The translations under genes were made by a program, and so were the position numbers. This document shows positions 18,434-27,524 of a DNA stretch of 64,000 bases, in pieces. Where the stretch lies: the NCBI GenBank assembly GCA_002009975.1, contig MTLP01000002.1, positions 1 through 64,000 on the forward strand. Reading direction: 5' to 3'. Position 1 is the stretch's first letter. Each line of letters opens with the position of its first letter. Under the pieces are notes generated by a model that saw nothing but the letters and a program-made list of their open reading frames with translations, searched no databases and was not told where the DNA came from. The stretch is from Thermococcus sp. JdFR-02 (GTDB taxonomy: Archaea; Methanobacteriota_B; Thermococci; Thermococcales; Thermococcaceae).

Positions 18434-18505
18434 ATGAGAAAAGATAGCAAGGTAATGTTAGGTATTTACTTGACTTCTCTTTTAATATTTTCAGTAAATT
18501 TGTAG
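18434..18505 (+). CDS. Possible 23-residue hydrophobic peptide
   Basis: The ATG at 18434 lies five bases after a good GAGGTGAT site and encodes MRKDSKVMLGIYLTSLLIF and four more residues before TAG. It has the shape of a single membrane segment or the truncated start of a longer membrane protein. A second ATG at 18430 opens only five codons. It could equally be a remnant. Confidence 0.25.
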   Translation: MRKDSKVMLGIYLTSLLIFSVNL

Positions 18506-18560
18506 TTTTATTAAACACATTGTCTGTCATGTCAAAGTAACAATAGTTGGGGGATTCAAA

Positions 18561-18890
18561 ATGAAAAAATCAGATATTCCATTAATTTTTGCTTCCGTTT
18601 TTGGCATTCTTTGGGGGATAGCAGCGTTTCTAACTGGACATGTTAAACACCCATTCTATATACTATACCTTATGCTCTTTCTGATCACACTACCTGCAAT
18701 TTCAAAGAAGAACATGCCCATCAGCACGATTGGAGTCCTCTTAAGCATTCCTTTAGCATATCTGGCATATCAAAACGTCAAAAAACTCCCTGCATCAACA
18801 TTGCTTTTAATAGCATTTGAACTCGGCATAATTGGTATGTACCTTGAAATGATCTGGAAGATAAGATGGAAAAGCTCAACATACAAATGA
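18561..18890 (+). CDS. Small multi-pass membrane protein, unknown
   Basis: A 109-residue protein with four predicted membrane segments (IPLIFASVFGILWGIAAF, HPFYILYLMLFLITLPAI, MPISTIGVLLSIPLAYLAY and TLLLIAFELGIIGMYLEMIW) and a basic C-terminus. No family is recognised. The ATG follows GGGGGAT. The next ORF starts 22 bases after its stop, so the two are probably co-transcribed. Confidence 0.55.
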   Translation: MKKSDIPLIFASVFGILWGIAAFLTGHVKHPFYILYLMLFLITLPAISKKNMPISTIGVLLSIPLAYLAYQNVKKLPASTLLLIAFELGIIGMYLEMIWKIRWKSSTYK

Positions 18891-18912
18891 GTAACCCATA
18901 GGAGGGATTTGA

Positions 18913-19314
18913 ATGCCCGCTAACATAACGTTAAGGACTTTAATCCTGAGAATGCTGTTTTTCTTTTTCATTATTACCGTATGTCTTTTTGTAATATTCA
19001 TGGTTGACGGAAGAAGTGTTGCAGAATTTGTAAGCTTCTTGAAACTTTTTACATCATTTTTTGCAGTACTGCTGGGCATGTTTATCATCACTTACATGAT
19101 TCTGGAGAGAAAAACAAGCTTTCGTAATTCAGTAAGGACATTGATTGCAGACATAATAAGTTACACTGCTACTCTTGGGGCAATATACTCTTCACATGGA
19201 CTTGATTCACGAGATGTCGCATTATCTGCTTTATGGATGACAATATTAGGAGTCGTCGTAATATACGAAATCGTCATCAATCACTATCGCCATAAAGCAG
19301 GTAATCAGAATTAG
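18913..19314 (+). CDS. Small multi-pass membrane protein, unknown
   Basis: A 133-residue protein with four likely membrane segments (about 10-32, 36-60, 75-92 and 98-118) and a short basic tail. The ATG follows TAGGAGGGA. It forms a pair with the preceding membrane ORF. Nothing in the sequence shows a substrate or catalytic role. Confidence 0.55.
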   Translation: MPANITLRTLILRMLFFFFIITVCLFVIFMVDGRSVAEFVSFLKLFTSFFAVLLGMFIITYMILERKTSFRNSVRTLIADIISYTATLGAIYSSHGLDSRDVALSALWMTILGVVVIYEIVINHYRHKAGNQN

Positions 19315-19327
19315 AAACATTTGCCAT

Positions 19328-19500
19328 AGTGGTGCAGTACCATCTATTGCTTTTAGGCAAATATTTGCTGAATTCACTAGACAAGGATACTTGAAAATCT
19401 TTGCTCTAGCTACGGTGTTCTGGATGCCTCTTTTACTGCTGATGTATTCAACTCAAAAGCAGAAGAGAAGAGTAAAGGAAAAACCTAAGTCCCATGCTCC
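19328..19500 (+). pseudogene. Possible remnant of a membrane-protein C-terminus
   Basis: One frame beside the preceding gene stays open and reads SGAVPSIAFRQIFAEFTRQG, then a hydrophobic helix (LKIFALATVFWMPLLLLMY) and a basic end ([11 protein letters not shown]). It has no start codon in a sensible place. The helix-plus-basic-tail pattern fits the end of an MFS-type transporter. The frame then runs into the reverse of ahcY. Confidence 0.3.
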
Positions 19501-20750
19501 CAGCTTTCTAGATATTTCTTCTGCTCTTCTGTTAATTCTTCTATATCAATGCCCATGGCTTTGAGTTTTATTCTTGCAATCATTTCATCTATCTCTCTTG
19601 GAAGGATATAAACTCTAGGCTCAAGCCTCTCATGGTTATCTTTGATATATTTAGCCGCCATAGCTTGCAAAGCAAAGCTCATGTCCATAATTTCAGCAGG
19701 ATGACCATCTGCTGCAGCTAAATTCACTAACCTTCCTTCCGCTAAGAGGTAAAGTCTCCTTCCATCTTTGAGCCTGTACTCTGTAATATGCGGTCTTGGA
19801 TTGCTTATCTCAACAGCTAAGCTCTCTAAATCTGGCTTACTAATTTCAACATCAAAATGCCCAGCATTTGCCATAATTACACCATCTTTCATAACTTCAA
19901 AGTGCTCTTTTCTAATACAGTTTATATCCCCGGTTGCAGTGATGAAAATATCTCCAATCTTTGCGGCTTCTCTCATTGGCATTACCAAAAATCCATCCAT
20001 TCTTGCCTCTAAAGCCCTAATTGAGTCAACCTCCACAACAATAACAGTTGCCCCAAGCCCTCTTGCCCTAAGTGCTATTCCCCTTCCGCACCAGCCATAG
20101 CCGACAACTACAACATTTTTACCAGCAACTAAGAGGTTTGTAGTCCTAATTATACCATCCCACGTTGATTGCCCAGTCCCATAGCGATTGTCAAAGAGAT
20201 ATTTTGTGTAAGAATCATTTACAGCTATTATTGGGAACTTTAAAACTCCATCCTTTTCCATAGCCCTAAGCCTAATTACACCCGTTGTTGTTTCCTCACT
20301 TGCCCCCCAAATGTTCTCAATTAGCTCTTGCCTTTCTCTATGAACGACGCTTACCATATCTGCACCGTCATCTATGAGGATGTTCGGTTTGATATCCAAA
20401 GCTTTGTGCATATTTTCATAGTAGGCTTCAGTATCCTCGCCTCTCCAAGCGTAAACTTTTATCCCAGCTTTTGCCAAAGCCGCAACGACGTCATCTTGAG
20501 TGCTTAATGGATTTGAGGCAGTTAAAGCAACTTCAGCTCCCCCAGCTTTTAAAGTTAAAGCTAAAAATGCTGTTTTCATCTCCAAATGCAGACATGCAGC
20601 AATCCTAACCCCTTCAAAAGGCTTTTCTTTTTCAAAATCTCTTTTAATGCTTTGAAGAACGGGCATGAAACGAGAGACCCAATCTATCTTCTTCTCTCCC
20701 TCAGGTGCCAGATTAATATCCTTCACACAATAATCTTTTGTGCAGTTCAT
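19485..20750 (-). CDS. ahcY: S-adenosylhomocysteinase
   Basis: A 421-residue enzyme hydrolysing S-adenosylhomocysteine to adenosine and homocysteine in the methyl cycle, using tightly bound NAD. Visible blocks are [11 protein letters not shown], the substrate-binding [25 protein letters not shown] (with catalytic Lys and Asp), the NAD-binding [21 protein letters not shown], and TGDINCI. Residues [15 protein letters not shown] near the C-terminus are also typical. It lacks the last tail of mammalian enzymes, as expected in archaea. A GGTGAT ribosome site precedes the ATG and a TATA-like TTTTTAA lies about 40 bases upstream. Confidence 0.97.
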   Translation of the reverse strand: MNCTKDYCVKDINLAPEGEKKIDWVSRFMPVLQSIKRDFEKEKPFEGVRIAACLHLEMKTAFLALTLKAGGAEVALTASNPLSTQDDVVAALAKAGIKVYAWRGEDTEAYYENMHKALDIKPNILIDDGADMVSVVHRERQELIENIWGASEETTTGVIRLRAMEKDGVLKFPIIAVNDSYTKYLFDNRYGTGQSTWDGIIRTTNLLVAGKNVVVVGYGWCGRGIALRARGLGATVIVVEVDSIRALEARMDGFLVMPMREAAKIGDIFITATGDINCIRKEHFEVMKDGVIMANAGHFDVEISKPDLESLAVEISNPRPHITEYRLKDGRRLYLLAEGRLVNLAAADGHPAEIMDMSFALQAMAAKYIKDNHERLEPRVYILPREIDEMIARIKLKAMGIDIEELTEEQKKYLESWEHGT

Positions 20751-20855
20751 GATATCACCAAGAGAAACTCAGAAGGAAGGTTAAAAAGGTTAGCTTTTAG
20801 GCAATTTTACTTCTTGAACTGCACCATCAGTAAAAGAACGAAATTTTATCATAGA

Positions 20856-21563
20856 CTATATTCCACCGCTTTCTCTAATCTTTCTTCTTATATTTGGGTC
20901 TCTCTCTGCTAACTCCTTCAAGAATTCTTCAAAAGCCTTCCAGTCTGGAACTTCCTCATTAAGATAAATTCCCGTTCTCCCAATTGCATCTCTCCTCGTT
21001 AAAATGTGCACCCTCTCTTTAACCAGCTCAACGCTCACTCCTAAAATCTTTGCAACCTCGCTTTCTCTGCCCACAACTTCTCTTTCAACATGTCCCTTTT
21101 CAGTTGGAATGATCAAGATAAGCTTTTTATTAACTCCCGGAACCCTTTTGTTCTTTCTAATTCCTTCAATGTCTATCATTCCACCCCATTTATAGAACTC
21201 CAGCTCCCTGTCGCTTGGATTTATAAGTGGAAAAGTTATGGTCGTTTCATCATCAATCTCTATATGTCCCTTTATTAGATGCCAAGGTGTTGCCATAACA
21301 ATTCTTCTTGCTTGGATTGGAATTCCTTCCAAAGCAAGTTCAATCAAATAGCTCGGCACCTTGAAGGGAATTACAATGTCAATGTCGCTATCTTTTCTCA
21401 CATCTCCCCTTGCAACGCTTCCATAAATATGGGGATCAAAATCGGCTAATCTTTCCATGATTGTTAAAGCCTTTTCCCTCTTTTCCTTCAAATAATACCA
21501 TCTCTTTGGAGGATAAATTACCTCTCTCTCATCCCAAACCCTAACAACCTTTTCTCTTGGCAT
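20856..21563 (-). CDS. Nucleotidyltransferase-domain protein (archaeal family)
   Basis: A 235-residue protein with the GSVARGDVRKDSDIDIVIPF nucleotidyltransferase signature near residues 48-67: GS followed by the D-x-D metal site. The C-terminal half contains a helix-turn-helix-like segment around EREVVGRESEVAKILGVSVE, so it may bind nucleic acid. Archaeal members are widespread but uncharacterised. No ribosome site is seen before the ATG, and a TATA-like TTAAAAG lies about 25 bases upstream, so the mRNA may be leaderless. It diverges from the gene at 21625. Confidence 0.75.
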   Translation of the reverse strand: MPREKVVRVWDEREVIYPPKRWYYLKEKREKALTIMERLADFDPHIYGSVARGDVRKDSDIDIVIPFKVPSYLIELALEGIPIQARRIVMATPWHLIKGHIEIDDETTITFPLINPSDRELEFYKWGGMIDIEGIRKNKRVPGVNKKLILIIPTEKGHVEREVVGRESEVAKILGVSVELVKERVHILTRRDAIGRTGIYLNEEVPDWKAFEEFLKELAERDPNIRRKIRESGGI

Positions 21564-21624
21564 GAAATTTAATCAATCCCAAAGCTTTTAAGTGCTTTTG
21601 CTCAACTTAGCGTAGGTGAAAGAG

Positions 21625-22044
21625 ATGACAGTCTTTGGAATAAACATAACAAAAATTAGTATTGAAAAGATTGGCGCTCAAGTAGGACAGGTTGAGGTTA
21701 ACTTAGCTCCAAAGGTAAGGGAGGTTAGATTGGGCGAGCTTAGAAGCCCAACAGGAAAAATAAATGGCATCGAGGTCCTTTTTGAGTACAACGTCACCTA
21801 CAGACCAGAGATAGCAAAGGCGCTCATTGAAGGGATGGTGTTTTACCTTCCACCACAAAAGGATAAAATCGACGAGATCCTTGAATTATGGGAAAAGGAA
21901 AAGAAAGTTGACCCATACATGTTTGCTGAAATTATAAACTCCGTAACCAACGAAATCATCCCAATTCTCATGACTTTAACCAAGGAAATGCGCATTCCAT
22001 ACCCAATCCCACTACCAAGGATCAATGTGAAAACTCAAGGATAA
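21625..22044 (+). CDS. Conserved archaeal protein, possibly SecB-like
   Basis: A 139-residue protein. ATG 21625 is chosen because AGGTGA ends five bases before it; an in-frame GTG at 21616 is less likely. The first half is beta-rich (MTVFGINITKISIEKIG, then LAPKVREVRLGEL and GIEVLFEYNVTYRP), the second helical, ending in a proline-rich YPIPLPRINV. Four strands with alternating charge followed by a long helix recall the SecB chaperone fold, proposed for some archaeal proteins such as MJ0357. This is a structural guess. It has no operon partner. Confidence 0.55.
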   Translation: MTVFGINITKISIEKIGAQVGQVEVNLAPKVREVRLGELRSPTGKINGIEVLFEYNVTYRPEIAKALIEGMVFYLPPQKDKIDEILELWEKEKKVDPYMFAEIINSVTNEIIPILMTLTKEMRIPYPIPLPRINVKTQG

Positions 22045-22109
22045 TTTTGTTTTACTATTTCTTTTGTTTAAAATCAAAAAATATATTAAGCAAAAATGTG
22101 TAACTCTGT

Positions 22110-22157
22110 TTGGCAAAATCTGTCCCGCTTTTCTTTTCTGCGAGATGATTTTGCCAA
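22110..22157 (+). promoter_or_regulatory. Perfect 11-bp inverted repeat at the start of the 22.2 kb operon
   Basis: TTGGCAAAATC (22110-22120) and GATTTTGCCAA (22147-22157) are exact inverted copies separated by 26 bases. A TATA-like AATATATTAAG (22080-22089) puts the transcription start near 22110, so the repeat covers the start and the leader. It may be an operator or an RNA hairpin just upstream of the ribosome site (GGGTGA, 22165-22170). Confidence 0.6.
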
Positions 22158-22175
22158 TATAAAAGGGTGAGTAGA

Positions 22176-23885
22176 ATGGACAAACTCAAAGTTATGGGTT
22201 TGTTTTTAGTTTTTATTCTTCTTCCAGTAAATGTTCTAGTTGAGGCATCCTGCTATAGTTACCTAAAGTCGATAAGTGAAGCCAGCTGGAACCAGAACTC
22301 TATGTGTCTAGAGATAAGCCAATATTTTCCTAAGAATGTAACCTCTTTAAACTTAACAGCAACTGGTGATTGTAATGTACTTGAATTTGGCAATCCTCCT
22401 CCACGTAGATACTTTAACAGAACCTACTGCATAATAAGCCAAAGTTATGATTATATTTACACCACGGTTGAAAGTACAAATACTGTTTATAGGATTTCTC
22501 CATATGGGTTAAGTGTATTAATTGCCAAATACCAAACTGTCGAAGATGCAAAAACTTACTTTGATAGCCTAACTTCATCACTGGAACAAGCAGAGACAAA
22601 GCCCAGTTATTCAGAAGAAATAATTGATGGATATGTGTTTTATGGAGAGAGAGCTGAGCCAGATGGTGACCATTATTACTTTGTGGGCGTGTTGAGGATC
22701 TGGGAAAACTACGTGATCAGTGTTTCTATTGAAACTAACTTTAGAGGAGGTATACAAGACTATAAAGACTTTCAAAATTTTACCACAAAAGAGCAGATTT
22801 GGGAATTCGAAAAAAACATTGGAATTCGTTTTTCAACATGGGTTCTTTCGGAAATAAAGGCAAAAGGCGACATAGGTGAAAGAGATGTTTCCCAAATGTC
22901 AAACACATCATTAACAAATCAAACAACATTCACTAAAACTTCTTTAACTCAAAATACGTCACAAACTCAAATTTCCCAAAAGAAAGAGAGTGCTTTGGAT
23001 ATTTTGAGGAAAATAAACAAAATCTTCATAGACACAATTGAGAAATTTAAATCCAAAGGACAGGAAGTTGCAGATGAAAAGAGAAAAAAAGAGGGAATGA
23101 CGATTTTTAGAGAGCCACCAAAAGAAATCAAGCTTGAAAATGGAGAAGTTTTGGGAGAAGAGGTCAAGCCCAAAATAGAAGAAGTTCAGAAAAAATTGCA
23201 CGAAATCATTAAGAAAGAGGATTTAGAGAAAATTGTAGTAGAGACACCCTATGGGATGGATGTCAAAATTTTAGAACAGGATGAAAAAATCTCTGTTAAA
23301 AAAGCAGAAAGCCCAGGTTTATGGTTTAAGATGAAGTATTATATCAATAAGTATATCCTCGACAAAATTGTAGATAAGATAAGTGACAAGATACCCGGCA
23401 TCAGCTGTTATAAAGACTACGTCAAAGCAGATAAGGATACAAACCTCTTCAATAAAGATGAAGAAATTAAAAAGACCCAATTAGACCTGCATGTTGATAA
23501 GAAAGCTGCCGAAAACTACAACAAGATGAGCGGAATAGAGGATAGGGAAAAAGCACTCTCACCAGCTAAAAATACAATTCCTTCAACTCCTATGACAAAG
23601 CCTTTCGAATATGTAGTGGAAGTACTTGGCACTGCAGTTAAGAAAAGCGTTGCAAACGACTACAAAAAAGAATACGAAATAACTGAGAGAACTGCTATAA
23701 GGTACAAACGAATGGGGCTTAAATACAAGGAGATAATAACTCTCACTATTAGAGATGTTGAGGAAGAGACAGGGCACTCAAAAATGGTGCAAACGCTAAA
23801 TGCACAGTCAAAAGGCGAGTATAAAAACCAAGAAGCAAGAATAAGAGCTTATATTATACAGCTCCACGAGGAGGGAAAAATATGA
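22176..23885 (+). CDS. Large secreted or surface protein of unknown function
   Basis: A 569-residue protein; ATG 22176 follows GGGTGA by five bases. Residues 1-26 are a signal peptide (MGLFLVFILLPVNVLVEA). About 27-225 is a beta-rich domain with several cysteines; about 230-275 is a serine/threonine/glutamine-rich linker; about 275-400 is charged and helical, possibly coiled coil; about 400-569 is a helical domain with a cysteine pair and a basic end. I do not recognise any family. Its final TGA overlaps the next ATG, so the two proteins are made together. A perfect inverted repeat covers the promoter region. Confidence 0.6.
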   Translation: MDKLKVMGLFLVFILLPVNVLVEASCYSYLKSISEASWNQNSMCLEISQYFPKNVTSLNLTATGDCNVLEFGNPPPRRYFNRTYCIISQSYDYIYTTVESTNTVYRISPYGLSVLIAKYQTVEDAKTYFDSLTSSLEQAETKPSYSEEIIDGYVFYGERAEPDGDHYYFVGVLRIWENYVISVSIETNFRGGIQDYKDFQNFTTKEQIWEFEKNIGIRFSTWVLSEIKAKGDIGERDVSQMSNTSLTNQTTFTKTSLTQNTSQTQISQKKESALDILRKINKIFIDTIEKFKSKGQEVADEKRKKEGMTIFREPPKEIKLENGEVLGEEVKPKIEEVQKKLHEIIKKEDLEKIVVETPYGMDVKILEQDEKISVKKAESPGLWFKMKYYINKYILDKIVDKISDKIPGISCYKDYVKADKDTNLFNKDEEIKKTQLDLHVDKKAAENYNKMSGIEDREKALSPAKNTIPSTPMTKPFEYVVEVLGTAVKKSVANDYKKEYEITERTAIRYKRMGLKYKEIITLTIRDVEEETGHSKMVQTLNAQSKGEYKNQEARIRAYIIQLHEEGKI

Positions 23886-24583
23886 AAGGTGTAGCTTTTC
23901 TTTTAGTAATAATCCTCCTTGGGGCAGGGGCTTACTACTTCATCGTCTTACCCAACCAGTCCACAAATGCCGACCTTGAGATGAAGGTATTTGAAGATTT
24001 AAGAGCTAAGGGACTTGAAAAAATTTACGTTGCTATAAATGACACTTCGATGCTAATTCGTTTTGAGACACCCGCAATAAATGGAAACCTCATGAACTTC
24101 ATGTACGATGTAGCCCTCGATGCCTATAAAATAGTGCCAAAAGATAACGTTAGAGTTGAGAGTTATTTCTCAGGTGAGCCCATTTTAGCCTTGAGTGTTA
24201 AGGGAAAGGATTTAACAAGCAAAAATATCGATGGACTTCATTTTGAAGATATTAGGAGACCTGAATTTAAGGTAGAAACTGATTTGGGAGTTTTTGACGT
24301 CTTGATTTACAATGTAAGCCTAAGTAGAGAAAAAGCGACTATAACTTTAGAGTATCTAGCTGACCAAGAAGGCTTTTGGAGAGATTACTTGGCTATGAAT
24401 TTAGTGGTGCTTGAAGATGTTCCTTGGGTAGATGAGATAGAATTTAACTATTTAGGAGAGGGTAACAGAACATTGACATTAACTTCAAAGAGCAACGATA
24501 TTTTAGCAGTTTATAGTGGGGAAATGACACCAGAGGAATTTTCAAAAAGAATCCAAGTTAGCCAATCTGAGAACACAAAATGA
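23882..24583 (+). CDS. Membrane-anchored extracytoplasmic protein, unknown
   Basis: A 233-residue protein. Residues 3-22 (GVAFLLVIILLGAGAYYFIV) form an N-terminal anchor or uncleaved signal; the rest is a soluble alpha/beta domain predicted outside the cell with alternating strands. No cysteines or catalytic motif stand out. It starts within the stop of the upstream secreted-protein gene (ATGA at 23882-23885), implying a shared function, perhaps as a partner or docking protein. Confidence 0.6.
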   Translation: MKGVAFLLVIILLGAGAYYFIVLPNQSTNADLEMKVFEDLRAKGLEKIYVAINDTSMLIRFETPAINGNLMNFMYDVALDAYKIVPKDNVRVESYFSGEPILALSVKGKDLTSKNIDGLHFEDIRRPEFKVETDLGVFDVLIYNVSLSREKATITLEYLADQEGFWRDYLAMNLVVLEDVPWVDEIEFNYLGEGNRTLTLTSKSNDILAVYSGEMTPEEFSKRIQVSQSENTK

Positions 24584-24784
24584 AATTCTGAGTGTCTAAG
24601 TAATATAAAGAAACATATAAAGCACCGAAAGACAAGAAGTGTCAAAAGCTAAGAAATGCTATTGGAATTGGCTGAACCTAGTGAAGATTAATACTTCAAG
24701 GTTTTTTGTTTTAATCTTTTTCATGATTTTGCCTTTATCGGAAACTTTATAACCTTAAACAATGACCCTCTTTTGGTGGTGACA

Positions 24785-25046
24785 ATGAGGAGGGATTTAC
24801 TTTGCCTTACCAAGCTCAGCAACGAAAGTTTTAGAAATTTTGAGTGAGAATAGAGCTCTCTCTTCTAAAGAAATCGCTTATAAAGCTGCAATGTCTGAAA
24901 GGACTGTTAGACATGCTTTAAAAATTCTCAAAGAGCATGGGCTTGTAGAGGAGATTTTCTTTCTTGGGGACATGAGAAGAAGAGGTTACAAAAGAGTGGC
25001 AAAAACATGGGAGTACAACCCCTTGATACCACAGCATTCCTTTTAG
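24785..25046 (+). pseudogene. Winged-HTH regulator gene with a +1 frameshift
   Basis: ATG 24785 follows an excellent GGTGGTGA site but its frame stops after 20 codons. The neighbouring frame, open from 24789, encodes LPSSATKVLEILSEN, SSKEIAYKAAMSERTVRHAL and a short C-terminus, a complete winged helix-turn-helix domain. Removing one T from the TTT at 24801-24803 joins the two parts as MRRDLLALPSSATKVL. So the gene is either genuinely frameshifted or carries a sequencing indel. Otherwise translation would have to start at TTG 24840 without a ribosome site, losing the first helix. It would act as a transcription regulator of about 86 residues. Confidence 0.7.
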
Positions 25047-25052
25047 TCCCCT

Positions 25053-26078
25053 TTAAACTTTAATTATTTTATATCCAGCCGCTTTTCTTAATCTATTCAT
25101 TACGGCTAACCCCAAACCTTTCTCTTCAATTCCTTCAGCGAGGATAATATCAACTCCACTCTTATCAAGCTCTCTCAGAGCTTTAAATAAATTCCTTGCA
25201 ATCTCCTCTTCACTATTCCCAAGATTAACATAAGCATCGGCTTCATAGAAGTCACCAGTAGCCATAACTCCAACCTTTATTCCTTGCTTTTTATACTCCA
25301 TTAAAAGTTCCATGATCTTTCCTTTGACTTTCTCTCTAACCCCTTCGATAACTATTACTTGGGCATTTGGTGCGTAATGCTTGTACTTCATTCCGGGAGC
25401 TTTTGCTAAATTAACCTCTTTTCCTTTTACCGCTGGATGGATCTTTATTTTTCCGATTACTCTCTCTATTTCCTCCATAGGCAAACCGCCAGGTCTTAAG
25501 AGTGTTGGTGGTTTAGTGGTTAAATCAAGAACAGTTGACTCGACTCCAATTTTAGTTTCTCCGCCATCTATTATACACTCAATTCTCCCATAAAAGTCAT
25601 CAATTACATGCTCAGCTAAGGTGGGACTTGGCTTTCCGCTTATGTTAGCAGAAGGAGCAGCTATTGGTCTCTTGCTTGCCCTAATTAAACCTAAAGCAAT
25701 TTCATGAGCGGGCATTCTTATAGCAACTGTATCTAAGCCACCGGTTGTGATTCTTGGAACATTCTCTCTTTTTGGTAAAACTACGGTTAAAGGTCCGGGC
25801 CAGAAATGCTTAGCTAAAAGTTCAACCTCTGGAGGCACTTCTCTGGCAAGTTCATGAACTTGATTAAAATCTGCTATGTGGACTATCAAAGGATTATCGG
25901 CAGGTCTTCCCTTAGCTTCAAAGATCCTCTTAACAGCTTTAGAGTCCAAAGCATTTGCTCCTAATCCATAAACTGTCTCAGTAGGGAATGCGACAAGCTT
26001 TCCTTCTCTAATAAACTTAGCAGCCACCTTTATTTTTTTCTCATCCAAACCTTCTCGCATTTTTATTATTATTGTCAC
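25053..26078 (-). CDS. L-threonylcarbamoyladenylate synthase (Sua5 type)
   Basis: A 341-residue enzyme making threonylcarbamoyl-AMP from threonine, bicarbonate and ATP for the t6A37 modification of ANN-reading tRNAs. The YrdC domain fills residues about 10-200: GLVAFPTETVYGLGANALD-like start (KLVAFPTETVYGLGANALD), KGRPADNPLIVHI, FWPGPLTVVL, VAIRMPAH, APSANISGKPSPT and STVLDL. A Sua5 C-terminal domain follows a linker with PGMKYKHYAP. GTG start is supported by GGAGGG. It ends six bases from the convergent HTH gene. Confidence 0.95.
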   Translation of the reverse strand: MTIIIKMREGLDEKKIKVAAKFIREGKLVAFPTETVYGLGANALDSKAVKRIFEAKGRPADNPLIVHIADFNQVHELAREVPPEVELLAKHFWPGPLTVVLPKRENVPRITTGGLDTVAIRMPAHEIALGLIRASKRPIAAPSANISGKPSPTLAEHVIDDFYGRIECIIDGGETKIGVESTVLDLTTKPPTLLRPGGLPMEEIERVIGKIKIHPAVKGKEVNLAKAPGMKYKHYAPNAQVIVIEGVREKVKGKIMELLMEYKKQGIKVGVMATGDFYEADAYVNLGNSEEEIARNLFKALRELDKSGVDIILAEGIEEKGLGLAVMNRLRKAAGYKIIKV

Positions 26079-26138
26079 TCTCTTCCCTCCATAATTTTAT
26101 TATAACCTTGAACCATAAAAATAGAGAGGGTGCGACTC

Positions 26139-26450
26139 ATGGAGAGAGGTGTCGGGTATGCCCTCAAATACTCAGTAAATGAACTAAAAAGATTATTCCC
26201 CCATATACCTTTCCTTGAGATCAATGAACCAGAGTTCACAAGAGATAAGATAAGAGTCAAATCCCTAGAAGAATTTATGAACGCCTGTGATAGGCTAAAG
26301 CTTTTAGTTGGATACTCTCTTGACATAGAGAATGGAAAAGCAAGGTTCCTAACGACATATCAGGGCACACTTCTTGTAATTGAAATCACTGCCGAGGAAC
26401 TATACAAAGCGACGAACCGTCTTAGAGTGGAAAGACTAAAGAGAGTTTAA
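26139..26450 (+). CDS. Conserved hypothetical protein (about 103 residues)
   Basis: ATG 26139 is preferred over the in-frame GTG 26130 because GAGGGTG precedes it. The protein is a small alpha/beta domain (MERGVGYALKYSVNELKRLF, then EFMNACDRLKLLVGYSLD and strands) without obvious catalytic residues, signal peptide or membrane segment. I do not recognise its family. It diverges from Sua5 and its last 15 bases overlap the convergent glycosyltransferase gene. Confidence 0.6.
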   Translation: MERGVGYALKYSVNELKRLFPHIPFLEINEPEFTRDKIRVKSLEEFMNACDRLKLLVGYSLDIENGKARFLTTYQGTLLVIEITAEELYKATNRLRVERLKRV

Positions 26451-27473
26451 CACATTTTTATAAACTTCTTCAACTCTTTTTGCAACCTTTTTCCATGAGT
26501 ATTTAATTGATATCAACTTTCCAGTACTTCCAAGCTTAACTGCATCTTTTGGTGTGCTTAAAATATGCTTAACCTCTTTAACAAGCTCCTCGAATGTTTC
26601 AAATGTTAACCCGTTCTTATTTTCACGAATAATCTCTTTAACTCCCCCAATTCTTCTTCCAATAGCAGGAACTTTTAAGGAGTTGGCTTCCAGAATTACC
26701 AGCCCAAAACCTTCTCGCTTTGAGGGTAGGATCAGAACCTTTGTTTTTGAAAGGATGTTTTCAATGTCCCTACGATATCCCAAAAACTTCACATTTTCAG
26801 GTGCATTTGCTTCCAATACTCTCTTTAGAGGTCCATCCCCCACAATCAAGAATTTTTCTTCTGGTAAAACTTTTGCCAGCTTTACAACTGTTTCAGGGCT
26901 TTTATAGGAAGTTAGGGAACCTATAAAGGTTATAAACTCTTTTTTTGCCTTAATCTCTCCAAGCTCTCTGATTCCGTTTGGAATTACATGAACTTCCTTA
27001 GCACCTAAGGAGAGAGCTTTTTTGCCTAGATCATGACTAACAGCGATTACCGCATTTGCTTTTATTAAGCTCTCTTTTACAAAGTATCTTCCCAATGGAA
27101 GCTTTGACATGAAATCCAGATCACTTCCATGTGCTGTAACTACCAAAGGGATGTTTTTCCTTTCTTTGGCAATTACTCCTGCATAGCTTGTGGTTCCAAT
27201 ATAGTGAGCATGAACAATATCAAAGTTAATCTCTTTACAAAGTTCTACAATTTTCCTTCCCCCGAGAAAAGCAAAGCTTACCCCTCGAATTCCAAAGATC
27301 CTGAGAGGTTTGACCTGATGAACAAACTCTCTCTCAAAATCCCTTGGCCTAACTGGACCATAAGTCAAAACATGAACTTCATGTCTCTTCCTAAGCTCCC
27401 TAACTAAATTATCGAGATGATTAGATACTCCGCCACCGTGAGGGGGATAATGACCAACCATTAGAATCTTCAT
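26436..27473 (-). CDS. GT4-family glycosyltransferase
   Basis: A 345-residue GT-B enzyme of glycosyltransferase family 4. The N-terminal HYPPHGGGVSNHLDNLVREL motif binds the acceptor or donor phosphates; the C-terminal half has FLGYRRDIENILSKTKVLIL and the E-x7-E donor site PSKREGFGLVILEA. It transfers a sugar from a nucleotide- or lipid-linked donor with retention, probably to a surface lipid or glycan; the exact substrates are unknown. The gene is on its own between a hypothetical gene and a surface protein gene on the same strand. Confidence 0.88.
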   Translation of the reverse strand: MKILMVGHYPPHGGGVSNHLDNLVRELRKRHEVHVLTYGPVRPRDFEREFVHQVKPLRIFGIRGVSFAFLGGRKIVELCKEINFDIVHAHYIGTTSYAGVIAKERKNIPLVVTAHGSDLDFMSKLPLGRYFVKESLIKANAVIAVSHDLGKKALSLGAKEVHVIPNGIRELGEIKAKKEFITFIGSLTSYKSPETVVKLAKVLPEEKFLIVGDGPLKRVLEANAPENVKFLGYRRDIENILSKTKVLILPSKREGFGLVILEANSLKVPAIGRRIGGVKEIIRENKNGLTFETFEELVKEVKHILSTPKDAVKLGSTGKLISIKYSWKKVAKRVEEVYKNVLNSL

Positions 27474-27524
27474 CGTCCTCTATATTGAATAGTGAAGGAG
27501 AAATAAAAATGTTGTTAAAAGAAA

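Noticed and set aside
18421-18436. GTGATA half of a TGM site before the 18.4 kb peptide
   Set aside because: The left half matches only three of six positions; the sequence is just a ribosome site.
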